Shown: positions 8,355 through 18,457, numbered from the stretch's first letter. The stretch: 40,684 bases of DNA from an uncultured Clostridia bacterium (GCA_944391815.1 CALXUV010000079.1:1-40684), one strand, 5' to 3'. Translations and numbers: made by a program. Notes: generated by a model from the sequence alone, not told the origin.

Positions 8355-8385
8355 AAATATATAATTCTATTCTGACGGAGGTATT

Positions 8386-9582
8386 ATGTTCAAGAAAAAA
8401 GAATGCGTGGCAATGCTTCTCGCAGGCGGTCAGGGCAGCCGTCTGTACACATTGACAGAAAAAACCGCAAAGCCCGCTGTGCCGTTCGGTGGTAAGTACA
8501 GAATCATTGATTTCCCTCTTTCGAACTGCATTAACTCAGGCATAGAAACGGTGGGAGTCCTTACACAGTACCAACCGCTCGTCCTTAACGAGTACATCGG
8601 TAACGGCGAACCCTGGGACCTTGACAGAGTTTACGGAGGTGTACGGGTTCTTCCACCGTATCAGGGACACGACGGAGCAGCCTGGTACAAGGGAACAGCT
8701 AACGCAATTTACCAGAATATCAATTTCATAAGCAGATATGATCCGGATTACGTTCTGATCCTCTCGGGAGATCATATTTACAAAATGGATTACAACGCTA
8801 TGCTTCAGTACCACAAGGAACACAATGCCGCCTGCACTATCGCTGTACTTGAAGTACCGCTTTCGGAAGCAAGCAGATTCGGTATCATGAATACCAATCC
8901 TGACGGCTCGATATACGAGTTTGAAGAAAAGCCGAAAAATCCGAAAAGCACGAAGGCTTCTATGGGTATTTACATTTTCAGCAAAAAAATTCTCTTTGAC
9001 TATCTGATTGCCGACGAAGCCAACCCGGAAAGCTCAAACGATTTCGGAAAAAATATCATTCCGGCAATGCTCAAAGCCGGAGAGAAAATGTTTGCGTATG
9101 ACTTTTCCGGTTACTGGAAAGACGTGGGAACAATCCAAAGCCTCTGGGAAGCCAACATGGATCTTCTCGGTGAAGCTCCGGCTTTCAATCTTCACGACAG
9201 AGACTGGCGTATCTTCTCAAGAAACAATCCCACTCCTCCTCACTTTATCGAAAAGGATGCTATCGTTGATAATTCCATAGTCACTGAAGGTTGCACAATA
9301 AACGGAGTTGTAAAAAACTCGGTGCTGTTCAATTCTGTAAGCATCGGCAAAAACGCAACTGTAACCGACAGCGTCATTATGCCGGGAGTTGTAATTGAGG
9401 ACGGTGCAACGGTGGAATATTCAATTATTGACAATGATACGGTTATTTCGTCCGGAACGCATATTGGCGCACCGAAAGACAAAGCAAAAGCCATAACGGT
9501 TATAGGAAGCAATCTGATAATAACCAAAGACGACAACATCGGTGTCGGCGATATGGTCAATGCTTCCTCGCTCAGCAAGTAA
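8386..9582 (+). CDS. glgC: Glucose-1-phosphate adenylyltransferase, catalytic subunit
   Basis: GlgC makes ADP-glucose from glucose-1-phosphate and ATP, the committed step of glycogen synthesis. The Rossmann-like nucleotidyltransferase domain has the pyrophosphorylase loop GGQGSRL (14-20), [19 protein letters not shown] and the catalytic Asp in [11 protein letters not shown] (D129). A left-handed beta-helix domain occupies about 290-395. Length 398 is typical of the Firmicutes form. GGAGG precedes the ATG, and the gene lies 54 bp after glgB. It is expected to pair with the GlgD subunit encoded next. Confidence 0.97.
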   Translation: MFKKKECVAMLLAGGQGSRLYTLTEKTAKPAVPFGGKYRIIDFPLSNCINSGIETVGVLTQYQPLVLNEYIGNGEPWDLDRVYGGVRVLPPYQGHDGAAWYKGTANAIYQNINFISRYDPDYVLILSGDHIYKMDYNAMLQYHKEHNAACTIAVLEVPLSEASRFGIMNTNPDGSIYEFEEKPKNPKSTKASMGIYIFSKKILFDYLIADEANPESSNDFGKNIIPAMLKAGEKMFAYDFSGYWKDVGTIQSLWEANMDLLGEAPAFNLHDRDWRIFSRNNPTPPHFIEKDAIVDNSIVTEGCTINGVVKNSVLFNSVSIGKNATVTDSVIMPGVVIEDGATVEYSIIDNDTVISSGTHIGAPKDKAKAITVIGSNLIITKDDNIGVGDMVNASSLSK

Positions 9583-9601
9583 GCCTCAGAAAATCTTTCA
9601 G

Positions 9602-9616
9602 AAAGGAACTATGTAA
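9602..9616 (+). promoter_or_regulatory. Shine-Dalgarno with start-stop codon (ATG TAA) before glgD
   Basis: The ribosome binding site AAAGGA (9602-9607) is followed 3 bp later by ATG TAA (9611-9616), and the real glgD ATG (9622) is 14 bp from that site. A ribosome could start at 9611, stop at once and restart at 9622. No other binding site serves glgD. The regulatory role is inference. Confidence 0.3.
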
Positions 9617-9621
9617 TTACT

Positions 9622-10755
9622 ATGAATGCTGCCGGTATTATTTTTTCAAATCTGCACGACAATAAAATAACCGAACTCACAAGACAGCGCACAATGGCTT
9701 CCATTCCCTTCGCTTGCCGTTACAGACTTATAGACTTTGCTCTTTCAAATATGGTCAACGCCGAAATAACCAACATAAACGTTATTGCGCATTACAACTA
9801 CCATTCACTTATGGATCACATAGGTACCGGTAAAGACTGGGATCTTGCCAGAAGAACCGGAGGAATTAAGATACTTCCGCCTTACATTACAGCTTATGCC
9901 AACACCTCGAATAATCTTTACAATACCCGGCTTGAGGCCCTTTGCAGCGTTATCCACTCCATACGCCATATAAAAGAAGATTACGTCGTGCTTTCCGACT
10001 GTGATGTTATATGCAACATTGACGTTAAAAAACTTCTTGAATATCATGTCGACTACGGAGCCGATATCACAATGGTTGTAAAAAGGGTTATGCATACCGA
10101 GGTCTGTCCGGATACCGATGTTCTTATCGAATCGGATGAAGACAACCGTATTACAGACATCTATTCGTCAAACAATCTGCCGAAAGGTCCGCTTGACGCC
10201 TGCCTGCATATCTGGGTTATCAAAAAGGACGTGCTTCTTATGGCAGTTAATGACGCTCTTGCGCACGGTTACAGTAGCTTTAACTTCGACATAATTGCCA
10301 AAAATCTTAAAAACTGGAATATGCGCGTATACCGTCACACCGGTTACAGCGCAAAAATAACATCGTTTACCAACTATTTTGCCACCAGTATGTCACTGCT
10401 TGCCGATCCGGAAATAAGAAATGGTTTGTTCAGCATCCGGAACCGTCCGGTATTCACCAAAGTCAGAAATTCCGCACCGACAAAATATGTGCAAGGTTCT
10501 TCCGTTTCGAATTCACTGATCGCCGACGGCTGTATCATTGAAGGAACCGTTGACAACAGTATTCTTTTCAGAGGAGTCAAGGTAGGTCACGGAGCGGTTG
10601 TCAAAAACTCAATTCTTTTCCAGGACACTATTGTCAGCGACAACGCTTTCCTGAACTGTGTCGTTACCGATAAAAACGCTGTGATCCGTGACGGCAGAAT
10701 TCTTTCCGGTCATGAAACACTTCCGTTCTATATCGACAAAGGCAGAATGATCTGA
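9622..10755 (+). CDS. glgD: GlgD, regulatory subunit of ADP-glucose pyrophosphorylase
   Basis: The protein is a GlgC paralogue of 377 residues. The fold is conserved (ACRYRLIDFALSNMVNAEITN; HIGTGKDWDLARRTGGIKILPPY; C-terminal beta-helix from about 290), but the Gly-rich pyrophosphorylase loop is replaced by AAGIIFSNLHD, and the GDH catalytic segment of GlgC reads LSDCDVICNID. This is the normal GlgD pattern in Firmicutes, where it modulates GlgC in a hetero-oligomer and has little or no activity of its own. It follows glgC by 39 bp, so the subunits are made together. The start has a long spacing (14 bp) from its Shine-Dalgarno. Confidence 0.93.
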   Translation: MNAAGIIFSNLHDNKITELTRQRTMASIPFACRYRLIDFALSNMVNAEITNINVIAHYNYHSLMDHIGTGKDWDLARRTGGIKILPPYITAYANTSNNLYNTRLEALCSVIHSIRHIKEDYVVLSDCDVICNIDVKKLLEYHVDYGADITMVVKRVMHTEVCPDTDVLIESDEDNRITDIYSSNNLPKGPLDACLHIWVIKKDVLLMAVNDALAHGYSSFNFDIIAKNLKNWNMRVYRHTGYSAKITSFTNYFATSMSLLADPEIRNGLFSIRNRPVFTKVRNSAPTKYVQGSSVSNSLIADGCIIEGTVDNSILFRGVKVGHGAVVKNSILFQDTIVSDNAFLNCVVTDKNAVIRDGRILSGHETLPFYIDKGRMI

Positions 10756-10785
10756 TTAAATATTAATTCAAAGTGAGGTTTAACA

Positions 10786-12228
10786 ATGCCCGGTAACATT
10801 AAAGTTTTATTTGTCGCCTCGGAAGCCCTTCCCTTCGCTTCGACGGGCGGACTTGCCGACGTTATAGGCTCGCTGCCTGCCGCTCTCGTTAAAAAAGGAG
10901 TGGACGCAAGGGTGGTTATTCCATTTTACAGCTCAATCAAGCCAAAATTTCCGGATATCGAGTATCTTTGCGATTTTAACGTAAAGCTCGCGTGGAGAAA
11001 CAAATACTGCGGTATTCATTCGGTTGTTTACAACGGCGTTACTTTTTATTTCATAGATAACGAGTATTATTTCAACCGGCCTACCCTTTACGGAAGCTAC
11101 GATGACGGTGAACGTTACGCTTTCTTCTCAAAAGCCGTACTTGATATGCTTCCGAAGATAGATTTCTTTCCTGACATAATTCATACAAACGACTGGCAGT
11201 CGGCTTTGGTCGGAATTTATCTTAAACAGATTTACCGGAAAGAAAATTACAATTACAGGCCGATAAGGGTAATTCATTCAATACACAATATAGAATACCA
11301 GGGAGTTTATGATCCGTATATCCTCGGAGACGTATTCGATCTTTCTCCTGAATATTCTTCTATCGTGGATTATAACGGAGCCATTAACCTTACCAAAGGC
11401 GCAATAGTCTGCTGCGACAGACTTACCACGGTAAGCCCTACTTACGCAAATGAAATTGCCACTCCCGAATATTCAGCAGGACTGCACCACATTATAAACC
11501 AGTACTCATTCAAAACCACCGGAATTATCAACGGTATAGACTGCGATTATTACAACCCTCTGACCGATAAGGATTTATTTAAAAATTACCGTTCTTTTTC
11601 CGGAAAAACAAAAAACAAAGCTCCGCTTCAAAAGCAGCTGGATCTGCCGCAGCGCGATGACGTACCGATCGTGGCAATGATATCAAGACTTACCTCACAC
11701 AAAGGTCTTGACCTTGTGATACGGGTGATCGATGAACTTCTTTGCGACGATATTCAGTTCATACTGCTCGGAACCGGTGACCCGGGATTTGAGAGCTTTT
11801 TCAGAGATCTTGAACAGCGTCATAAAGACAAGGTACGCTCCATAATAGCTTATGACAAGACTCTCTCCAAGAAAATTTATGCCGCCGCCGATATATTCCT
11901 TATGCCGTCAAAAAGTGAGCCCTGCGGACTCGCTCAGATGATTGCATCAAGATACGGTGCCGTACCGGTCGTACGCGAAACAGGCGGACTTTACGACACG
12001 ATTAAATACTACGATGACGAAACCGGAAACGGTAACGGTTTCACGTTCAGAAACTACAACGCTCACGATATGCTTTATACAATAAGAAAAGCATTGGGTC
12101 TTTACAAAGACTACAAAGACAAATGGAAAGATTTATGCGAAAAAATAATGAAGATCGATTTTTCCTGGAATGTTTCTGCGAATGCGTATATTGATCTTTA
12201 TTCCGAGGTTGTCAGCCTCAATAAATAA
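10786..12228 (+). CDS. glgA: Glycogen synthase (ADP-glucose, GT5)
   Basis: GlgA elongates alpha-1,4-glucan from ADP-glucose. The 480-residue GT-B protein has the N-terminal VLFVASEALPFASTGGLADV motif and the C-terminal acceptor/nucleotide motif MPSKSEPCGLAQM with the conserved Glu at 378, followed by VRETGGLYDT. In the ADP-glucose-binding KTGGL motif the Lys is replaced by Ser (S19), as far as I can judge from the sequence. AGTGAGG precedes the ATG, 30 bp after glgD. Confidence 0.96.
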   Translation: MPGNIKVLFVASEALPFASTGGLADVIGSLPAALVKKGVDARVVIPFYSSIKPKFPDIEYLCDFNVKLAWRNKYCGIHSVVYNGVTFYFIDNEYYFNRPTLYGSYDDGERYAFFSKAVLDMLPKIDFFPDIIHTNDWQSALVGIYLKQIYRKENYNYRPIRVIHSIHNIEYQGVYDPYILGDVFDLSPEYSSIVDYNGAINLTKGAIVCCDRLTTVSPTYANEIATPEYSAGLHHIINQYSFKTTGIINGIDCDYYNPLTDKDLFKNYRSFSGKTKNKAPLQKQLDLPQRDDVPIVAMISRLTSHKGLDLVIRVIDELLCDDIQFILLGTGDPGFESFFRDLEQRHKDKVRSIIAYDKTLSKKIYAAADIFLMPSKSEPCGLAQMIASRYGAVPVVRETGGLYDTIKYYDDETGNGNGFTFRNYNAHDMLYTIRKALGLYKDYKDKWKDLCEKIMKIDFSWNVSANAYIDLYSEVVSLNK

Positions 12229-12263
12229 TCCGCAAAAACTGAAAGGATAGGTTAAATAAATTC

Positions 12264-14822
12264 ATGCCAAACACAGGAAAAAAGAAAACAGGTACAAAAA
12301 CAGTCACCGCAAATGAAAAACAGGAGAAAAAGACCGTAAAAACCAAAGAAACAGCGGTAAAACAAACCATCGGAACACAGAAAAAACCCGTAAGTAAAAA
12401 AGAGATTCCGTCAAACCAGCTAATTCGCGAGGAAATTGAGAACAAACTGAAAAAGTATTACGGTGTTCAGTTTAAGGAAGCAACCAAAGAGCAAATGTAT
12501 CATGCTGTTGTACTGACAGTAAAGGACATTCTGCTTCGTAAGCGCGCGGATCAGCATAACTACGTTAAAAAGGCTCATCCGAAACGTGTTTACTATATGT
12601 GTATGGAGTTTCTTGTCGGACGTTCGCTGAAAAACAATCTCTGTAACCTCGGACTTGAAGACAGTTACCGTTCGGTTCTTGCCGAGTCGGGATTTGACAT
12701 CGATTCCATTTACGATAACGAAAGCGATGCAGGACTCGGAAACGGAGGACTCGGAAGGCTTGCCGCCTGTTATATGGATTCTCTTACAACGCTCGGTTAT
12801 TCAGCCGTAGGATTTTCAATTTGTTACGAGTACGGTCTTTTCAGGCAGAAGATAATTGACGGTATGCAGGTGGAACTGCCCGACGACTGGCTTCCTTCCG
12901 GAGAATGCTGGCTTGTTCCGAGACCTGATAAATCATTTACGGTAAAATTCGGCGGTACACTCCGTGAAACCTGGAATAACGGCAAGCTTGACGTTTCCTA
13001 TGAAAACTGCGAAGAAGTGCGCGCCGTTCCTTACGATTTTATCATTTCGGGATCGGATACCGAAGCCTGCAACTATCTCAGGCTCTGGAAGGCTCAGGCT
13101 GTAACCAACTTCAATATGTCGCTCTTTTCACAGGGACAGTATATGAAGGCGATGGAACAGAACACAAATACCGAGATCATCTCGAAGGTTCTCTACCCTT
13201 CCGACAATAACGACGAGGGTAAACTGCTACGCCTTAATCAGCAGTATTTTCTGTGCTCGGCTTCTCTGCAATCGATTATCGCAGATCACCTTGCCGCCTA
13301 TGGCACAATGGACAACTTTGCAAGCAAGGTTTCCATTCACCTCAACGACACTCATCCGACACTTTGTATTCCGGAACTTATGCGTTTGCTGATGGATATT
13401 TACTCTTACTCATGGGAAAGAGCTTGGAACACGGTCATAAGAATCTTTTCGTACACCAATCACACGGTAATGCCGGAAGCTCTCGAAGAATGGAAAGAGG
13501 ATCTCATAAGCTTCAGACTGCCGAGAATACACCAGATTATCACCGAAATCAACAGACGTTTCTGCGCCGATCTGTGGAATCTCTACCCCGGCGATTGGGA
13601 CAGAATTTCAAAGATGGCGATAGTTGCGGATAATAAAGTCAGAATGGCAAATCTTTGTGTTGTCGGCTCACACACAGTAAACGGAGTTTCGAGACTTCAC
13701 TCTGATATACTCGTTGACAGCATTTTCAGTAACTTCTATAAAAAAGATCCGGACAAATTCAGAAACGTTACTAACGGAATAGCTCACAGGCGTTGGCTTT
13801 GCTATTCTAACCCGCTTCTTGCCTCTCTGCTTGACGAAACTATCGGTCCTGAATACAGAAAAAATTCCGAAAAGCTCGCCGATTTCCTTAAGTATGAAAA
13901 TGATACCGGAATTTTGTCGCAGCTGATGGAAATAAAATACAAGAATAAAATCCGCTTTGCCTCCTTTGTCAAAGACAAAACCGGAATTTCGATTGACCCT
14001 TCATCCCTCTACGACGTACAGATAAAGAGACTTCACGAGTACAAACGTCAGCTTCTGAACGCCCTCAGAATTATCAGCCTTTACAATGATCTTCTCGAAA
14101 ATCCGGGGCTTGATATACCGCCGCAGACTTTCATTTTCGGTGCAAAAGCTGCTCCCGGTTACGATATGGCTAAAAAAATAATCAGACTTATTTGGTCGCT
14201 TGCCAAAGAAATCGAGAAAAATCCGGTAATCCGTGAGAAAATCCGGGTTGTGTTCATGGAAGAATACAATGTCACAATGGCTGAAGTTCTGATACCCGCA
14301 GCCGATATAAGCGAACAGATTTCTCTTGCCGGAAAAGAAGCGTCCGGAACCTCAAACATGAAGTTCATGATTAACGGCGCCCTTACCTGCGGTACTCTTG
14401 ACGGCGCCAACGTCGAAATGCATCAGCTGCTCGGCGACGAGAATATTTACATCTTCGGACTCACCTCATCCGAGGTCGAAGAACTCTGGAAGAGCGGCTA
14501 CCATGCTTCTGATTATTACAGAACAAACGACCGTATCAAAAAAGCCGTTGACAGGCTTTCGATAGGACTGGGAGGAAATTCCTTTACGGATATTCTGCAT
14601 TACCTTATTGTCGGCAACAACGGTGTGGCAGATCCGTACATGTGTCTTGCGGAATTTGACGATTTCTTCAATGTTCATCAGAATATGCTTTCCGACTATG
14701 CCGATCAGCAGAAATGGTATAAAAAATCCCTGATCAACATTTCAAAAGCCGGCTTCTTTGCAGCCGACAGAGCAATAAAGGACTACGCCGATAACATCTG
14801 GCATATAAAACCCATATACTGA
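12264..14822 (+). CDS. glgP: Glycogen/alpha-glucan phosphorylase (GT35) with a Lys-rich N-terminal extension
   Basis: GlgP releases glucose-1-phosphate from glycogen with pyridoxal phosphate. The pyridoxal phosphate Lys is K700 in EASGTSNMKFMINGA. Other signatures are YYMCMEFLVGRSL, GLGNGGLGRLAACYMDS, KRLHEYKRQLLN and GTLDGANVEM. At 852 residues it is about 50 longer than usual; the surplus is a Lys/Thr-rich low-complexity N-terminus (residues 1-50) before the conserved start near residue 52. No internal Met could replace the ATG at 12264 without cutting into conserved sequence. The nearest AAAGGA is about 16 bp upstream, a long spacing. The gene follows glgA by 35 bp and closes the operon. 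Confidence 0.96.
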   Translation: MPNTGKKKTGTKTVTANEKQEKKTVKTKETAVKQTIGTQKKPVSKKEIPSNQLIREEIENKLKKYYGVQFKEATKEQMYHAVVLTVKDILLRKRADQHNYVKKAHPKRVYYMCMEFLVGRSLKNNLCNLGLEDSYRSVLAESGFDIDSIYDNESDAGLGNGGLGRLAACYMDSLTTLGYSAVGFSICYEYGLFRQKIIDGMQVELPDDWLPSGECWLVPRPDKSFTVKFGGTLRETWNNGKLDVSYENCEEVRAVPYDFIISGSDTEACNYLRLWKAQAVTNFNMSLFSQGQYMKAMEQNTNTEIISKVLYPSDNNDEGKLLRLNQQYFLCSASLQSIIADHLAAYGTMDNFASKVSIHLNDTHPTLCIPELMRLLMDIYSYSWERAWNTVIRIFSYTNHTVMPEALEEWKEDLISFRLPRIHQIITEINRRFCADLWNLYPGDWDRISKMAIVADNKVRMANLCVVGSHTVNGVSRLHSDILVDSIFSNFYKKDPDKFRNVTNGIAHRRWLCYSNPLLASLLDETIGPEYRKNSEKLADFLKYENDTGILSQLMEIKYKNKIRFASFVKDKTGISIDPSSLYDVQIKRLHEYKRQLLNALRIISLYNDLLENPGLDIPPQTFIFGAKAAPGYDMAKKIIRLIWSLAKEIEKNPVIREKIRVVFMEEYNVTMAEVLIPAADISEQISLAGKEASGTSNMKFMINGALTCGTLDGANVEMHQLLGDENIYIFGLTSSEVEELWKSGYHASDYYRTNDRIKKAVDRLSIGLGGNSFTDILHYLIVGNNGVADPYMCLAEFDDFFNVHQNMLSDYADQQKWYKKSLINISKAGFFAADRAIKDYADNIWHIKPIY

Positions 14823-14828
14823 TATAAA

Positions 14829-14927
14829 TAATCAGAATCTGATTAATTGAATTTTCCTTAACCGGCAGAATTTATCCGCACGGAAAAAACATACCTCAGC
14901 CCGATGCGATATTTGCTGCCGGTTTTT
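14829..14927 (+). terminator. Candidate terminator structures after glgP
   Basis: TAATCAG/CTGATTA (14829-14835 with 14839-14845) forms a small hairpin. A second pairing, CCGGCAG (14862-14868) with CTGCCGG (14916-14922), has a long loop and is followed by TTTTTC. Either could partly terminate the glg transcript; neither is a textbook terminator, so some read-through into the GH13 gene is possible. Confidence 0.35.
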
Positions 14928-14947
14928 CGGCGTGAATCGATAAAACA

Positions 14948-16834
14948 ATGAAACTTTATTTTACGGATACTATTATGACTTTTTTCAATCAAGACAAGTT
15001 ATTTGCACACAAGGTACTTCAGAACGGAACCCCAACCGACTGCTTTGCATTCAGAGCGCATTCGCTGTGTCAGTTTATTTTGTTTATTTCAAGAAGAACA
15101 GGAGTTTTTAATCCAAAACCGGAAATTATTTGCGATGCCACAGGTGAAATTTTATACCCGGAATGCACCTGGATATCTGCCGAAAACGGTTACGATTTGT
15201 ACTCTTTTGAATACAGCTTTGAAAAATGCGGGCTTTATTTTCTTAAATGCCCGTTTCTGACGACTGACGGGACAGATATGTTCAGATTTGCCGATGACAG
15301 TCAGACAATGAATATTACCGTTTATGACAAAAATTTCCATACTCCCGACAAATTCAAGGGCGGGATAATGTACCAGATTTTCTGCGACAGATTTGCAAAA
15401 AGCAAAAAACACCGAATTCCGGTAAAAAAATCTGCCGTCCTTAACATTGACTGGGAAAACGGTATTCCCGATTACCCCGAAAAGCCGGGAGATCCACTCG
15501 CAAACAACTGCTTTTTCGGAGGTTCACTGTACGGTATTACGGAAAAACTCGATTATTTACAGTCACTCGGCGTCAACACACTGTATCTTAACCCCATTTT
15601 TGAGGCTTATTCCAACCACAAATACGACACTGCCGACTACATGAATGTTGACAGCATGTTCGGAGGAAATGAAGCACTTGCCGAGCTTATTGCAGAACTT
15701 AAATCAAGAAAAATGATGCTGATACTCGACGGCGTCTTCAACCACACCGGGGATGACAGTATCTATTTCAATAAGTACGGAAATTATCCTTCAACCGGCG
15801 CATATCAGAGCAAAGACTCACCTTACTCAAAATGGTATACTTTCAGAAAATTTCCTGATGACTATGAATGCTGGTGGGGAGTAAAAATACTGCCGTCGGT
15901 CAGAAAAAACTGTGAAGATTTCCGAAATTTCATTTGCGGAAAAAACGGAGTCGTTTCGCATTATCTGAGTCTCGGAGTCGACGGTTTCAGACTTGATGTT
16001 GCCGACGAGCTTTCCGACAATTTCCTTGAATCGCTGAGAAAAATCGCTCATCAGTCTTCGGACAGCCCGATAGTTATAGGCGAAGTCTGGGAGGACGCCT
16101 CGGATAAAATCGCTTACGGAAAAAGAAGACATTACTTTTCCGGAAAACAGCTTGATTCGGTTATGAATTATCCGCTGAAAAATGCCATTATAAACTTTGT
16201 GAAATCCGGCGACGCATCATCTTTTGCCAAAAACGCCTTATCCCTCTATCTGCACTACCCAAAAGAAGTGACTGATGTTCTTATGAATATTCTCGGCACC
16301 CACGACACCGAAAGAATTCTCACGGTCCTTGCGGACGCAGGAACCGAAAACATGACGAATGCAGAGCTTGCCGTTTTCAAATTAACGGAAGACATGAAGA
16401 AGAAAGCGTTTTCCCTGCTTAAAATTGCGGCTTTCCTGCTATACACAATGCCTGGAATTCCCTGTGTTTACTACGGCGATGAAGCCGGAATGGAAGGCGG
16501 AAGAGATCCTTTTAACAGACTTCCCTTCTCAGAAAATAAAGTAAACTCCGAATCGGTGCGATTTTTCAGGAAGCTCGGTGCGATGAGAAACGAATTTTCC
16601 TGCTTTGCAAAAGGAGATTTTGAAATACTTTGCGCACATGACTCACTGTGCTTTTTCAGGCGTGAAGAAATTTATTTTGCCGCAAATGCCGGAAGCGAAA
16701 AAATAATTACAAGTGATACCCCATTTTATGAATATTTCGAAGACAAATGTTCGGAAATAAATAGCTGCGGAAGATATGAGTACAGGCTTGAGTCCGGAGA
16801 AATTGCCGTGTTCATAAAAAAGTGTAAAAAATGA
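14948..16834 (+). CDS. Cytoplasmic GH13 maltodextrin/cyclodextrin hydrolase (neopullulanase-like)
   Basis: The 628-residue protein has an N-terminal beta-sandwich (about 1-125) followed by the GH13 barrel, the layout of cyclomaltodextrinases and neopullulanases. Motifs: YQIFCDRF, region I DGVFNHTG, region II GFRLDVADE (nucleophile D350), GEVWED (acid/base E379), and GTHDTER (D453). There is no signal peptide, so it acts in the cytoplasm on linear or cyclic maltodextrins. Its place after glgP suggests that it trims limit dextrins from glycogen breakdown or imported starch. No clear Shine-Dalgarno precedes the ATG at 14948; an in-frame ATG at 14975 is possible. Exact substrate preference cannot be read from sequence. 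Confidence 0.88.
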   Translation: MKLYFTDTIMTFFNQDKLFAHKVLQNGTPTDCFAFRAHSLCQFILFISRRTGVFNPKPEIICDATGEILYPECTWISAENGYDLYSFEYSFEKCGLYFLKCPFLTTDGTDMFRFADDSQTMNITVYDKNFHTPDKFKGGIMYQIFCDRFAKSKKHRIPVKKSAVLNIDWENGIPDYPEKPGDPLANNCFFGGSLYGITEKLDYLQSLGVNTLYLNPIFEAYSNHKYDTADYMNVDSMFGGNEALAELIAELKSRKMMLILDGVFNHTGDDSIYFNKYGNYPSTGAYQSKDSPYSKWYTFRKFPDDYECWWGVKILPSVRKNCEDFRNFICGKNGVVSHYLSLGVDGFRLDVADELSDNFLESLRKIAHQSSDSPIVIGEVWEDASDKIAYGKRRHYFSGKQLDSVMNYPLKNAIINFVKSGDASSFAKNALSLYLHYPKEVTDVLMNILGTHDTERILTVLADAGTENMTNAELAVFKLTEDMKKKAFSLLKIAAFLLYTMPGIPCVYYGDEAGMEGGRDPFNRLPFSENKVNSESVRFFRKLGAMRNEFSCFAKGDFEILCAHDSLCFFRREEIYFAANAGSEKIITSDTPFYEYFEDKCSEINSCGRYEYRLESGEIAVFIKKCKK

Positions 16835-16992
16835 CCGTAGTACATTTTCTTTACTGCCAATTCAGTTATTAGCGGTTACAAAAAAGTTTTTCGGAAAAAT
16901 TTATGGCGTAGGGTGATTATTTATGTACACGGAGCGCACGAGGTGCTTATATATATCCGGAAAATTATAAATTATCCCTTAAATTTAAGATT

Positions 16993-17028
16993 AAAAATCA
17001 GGCGCACAGTGGTGAGCCTGATTTTTTT
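16993..17028 (+). terminator. Rho-independent terminator after the GH13 gene
   Basis: The 11-bp stem AAAAATCAGGC (16993-17003) with GCCTGATTTTT (17016-17026) runs into a seven-T tract (17022-17028). It closes the glycogen region. Confidence 0.9.
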
Positions 17029-17123
17029 GGTTATTTAAAATTTAGAAACATTGTATAGTTCCGATAAAATATTCAAAAAATATTTTGGAAAAAACTTTTT
17101 TAAAAGAGAAATCGGGAGGAAAT

Positions 17124-18314
17124 ATGTCAGATACAGTATTGAAAAACAAAATGATAAGTGATTACAAACATCTTCACAAAATTCCTGAAACAGGTTTCGA
17201 GCTGAAAAAAACAGCTGATTACGTAAAACAACGGCTTAGTCAGATGAATATTAAATTTTCGGACTGCGGAAAATGCGGAATAGTCGCATTAATCGGCAAT
17301 GAAAAGGCAGAAAACTGCATTCTTCTTCGTGCCGATATGGATGCGTTGCCGATTCGTGAGGAAAGCGGTCTTGCTTTCAGTTCATTAAACGGTAATATGC
17401 ATGCCTGCGGACATGATATGCACACCTCTATCCTTCTCGGAGCGGCAATGATACTTAAAAAAAAGGAAGAAAAACTTAAAAACCGTTTCAAACTTCTCTT
17501 TCAGCCTGCCGAGGAAACTCTGGAAGGAGCTGCCGACGTAATACAGGCGGGAGTTCTTGAAAACCCGAAAGTAAATTATGCCGTTATGCTTCATACTCTT
17601 GTCGGAACAGAATTTGAAAGCGGAAGTCTTATAATTTCCGACGGAGGAGTAAGCGCACCGGGAGCGGATTACTTCAGAGTAAAGCTTTCAGGTATGGGTT
17701 GCCACGGTTCAATGCCTGAAAAGGGTAAGGATCCGCTGGCTGTAGCATGCAGAATTATTACCGCCCTTGACGAAATTAAATCGAAAGAGCTTTCAATAAG
17801 CGATAAGGCAGTGATTTCGGTAGGAATGCTGAATGCCGGTCAGGCAGGAAACGTTATTCCGGACACCGCAGAATTTTCCGGTACACTTCGCGCTTACAGC
17901 GAAAAAACAAGAGCTTTGCTGAAGAAAAGAGTGAAAGAAATAAGTTCCCTTACCGCAAAAATGTTCGGGGTAAAGGCTGAAACCGTTTTTGAAAACTCTT
18001 GTCCTTCTCTTCTCAACAACGAAAAACTGTCAGAAAAAATATTTGAGATTGCAAAGAACAATATTTCCGACAAAACAATAGTAACAAGCGGTCAGCTTAT
18101 TCGTCTCAGCGAAAAAAACGACCGCCCCTCAGCAGCTGCAGGTTCTGAGGATTTCGCTTATATAAGCCGGAAAGTACCGTCTGTTATGGTAGCAATCTGT
18201 GCCGGTAAATCTTCAGACGGTTACGTTTATCCTCTGCACCATCCGAAGGTAAAATTTGACACCGACGCTTTGGCTCCGGGAGCTGAATTTTTCGCTCATC
18301 TCGACTTACTTTGA
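17124..18314 (+). CDS. M20D amidohydrolase (N-acyl-amino acid / hippurate hydrolase family)
   Basis: This is a cytoplasmic dinuclear metallo-amidohydrolase that cleaves N-acylated amino acids. Seen are HKIPETGFE near the N-terminus, LLRADMDALPI, the metal motif NMHACGHDMHTS (C95, H97), FQPAEET with the catalytic Glu pair, MLHTLVGT and a C-terminal GSEDFAY and HHP. The start at 17124 (396 residues) is chosen because GGGAGG lies 4 bp upstream; an in-frame TTG at 17085 would add 13 residues and lacks a site. The exact acyl-amino acid substrate is not known; family members are annotated as HipO, IAA-amino acid hydrolase or N-acetyldiaminopimelate deacetylase. Confidence 0.9.
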   Translation: MSDTVLKNKMISDYKHLHKIPETGFELKKTADYVKQRLSQMNIKFSDCGKCGIVALIGNEKAENCILLRADMDALPIREESGLAFSSLNGNMHACGHDMHTSILLGAAMILKKKEEKLKNRFKLLFQPAEETLEGAADVIQAGVLENPKVNYAVMLHTLVGTEFESGSLIISDGGVSAPGADYFRVKLSGMGCHGSMPEKGKDPLAVACRIITALDEIKSKELSISDKAVISVGMLNAGQAGNVIPDTAEFSGTLRAYSEKTRALLKKRVKEISSLTAKMFGVKAETVFENSCPSLLNNEKLSEKIFEIAKNNISDKTIVTSGQLIRLSEKNDRPSAAAGSEDFAYISRKVPSVMVAICAGKSSDGYVYPLHHPKVKFDTDALAPGAEFFAHLDLL

Positions 18315-18457
18315 TCAGAAATTGTTTCAATACTATTTTTTCTTGCCGCTTTATCTTTATTTTCACCTTTAAATGTACGATTATTAACAATTTTTAAGGA
18401 ATTTGATTTCTTTATATGTAAGAAAATGCACAAAAAGTGTTTAATTTGTAAAAATAC

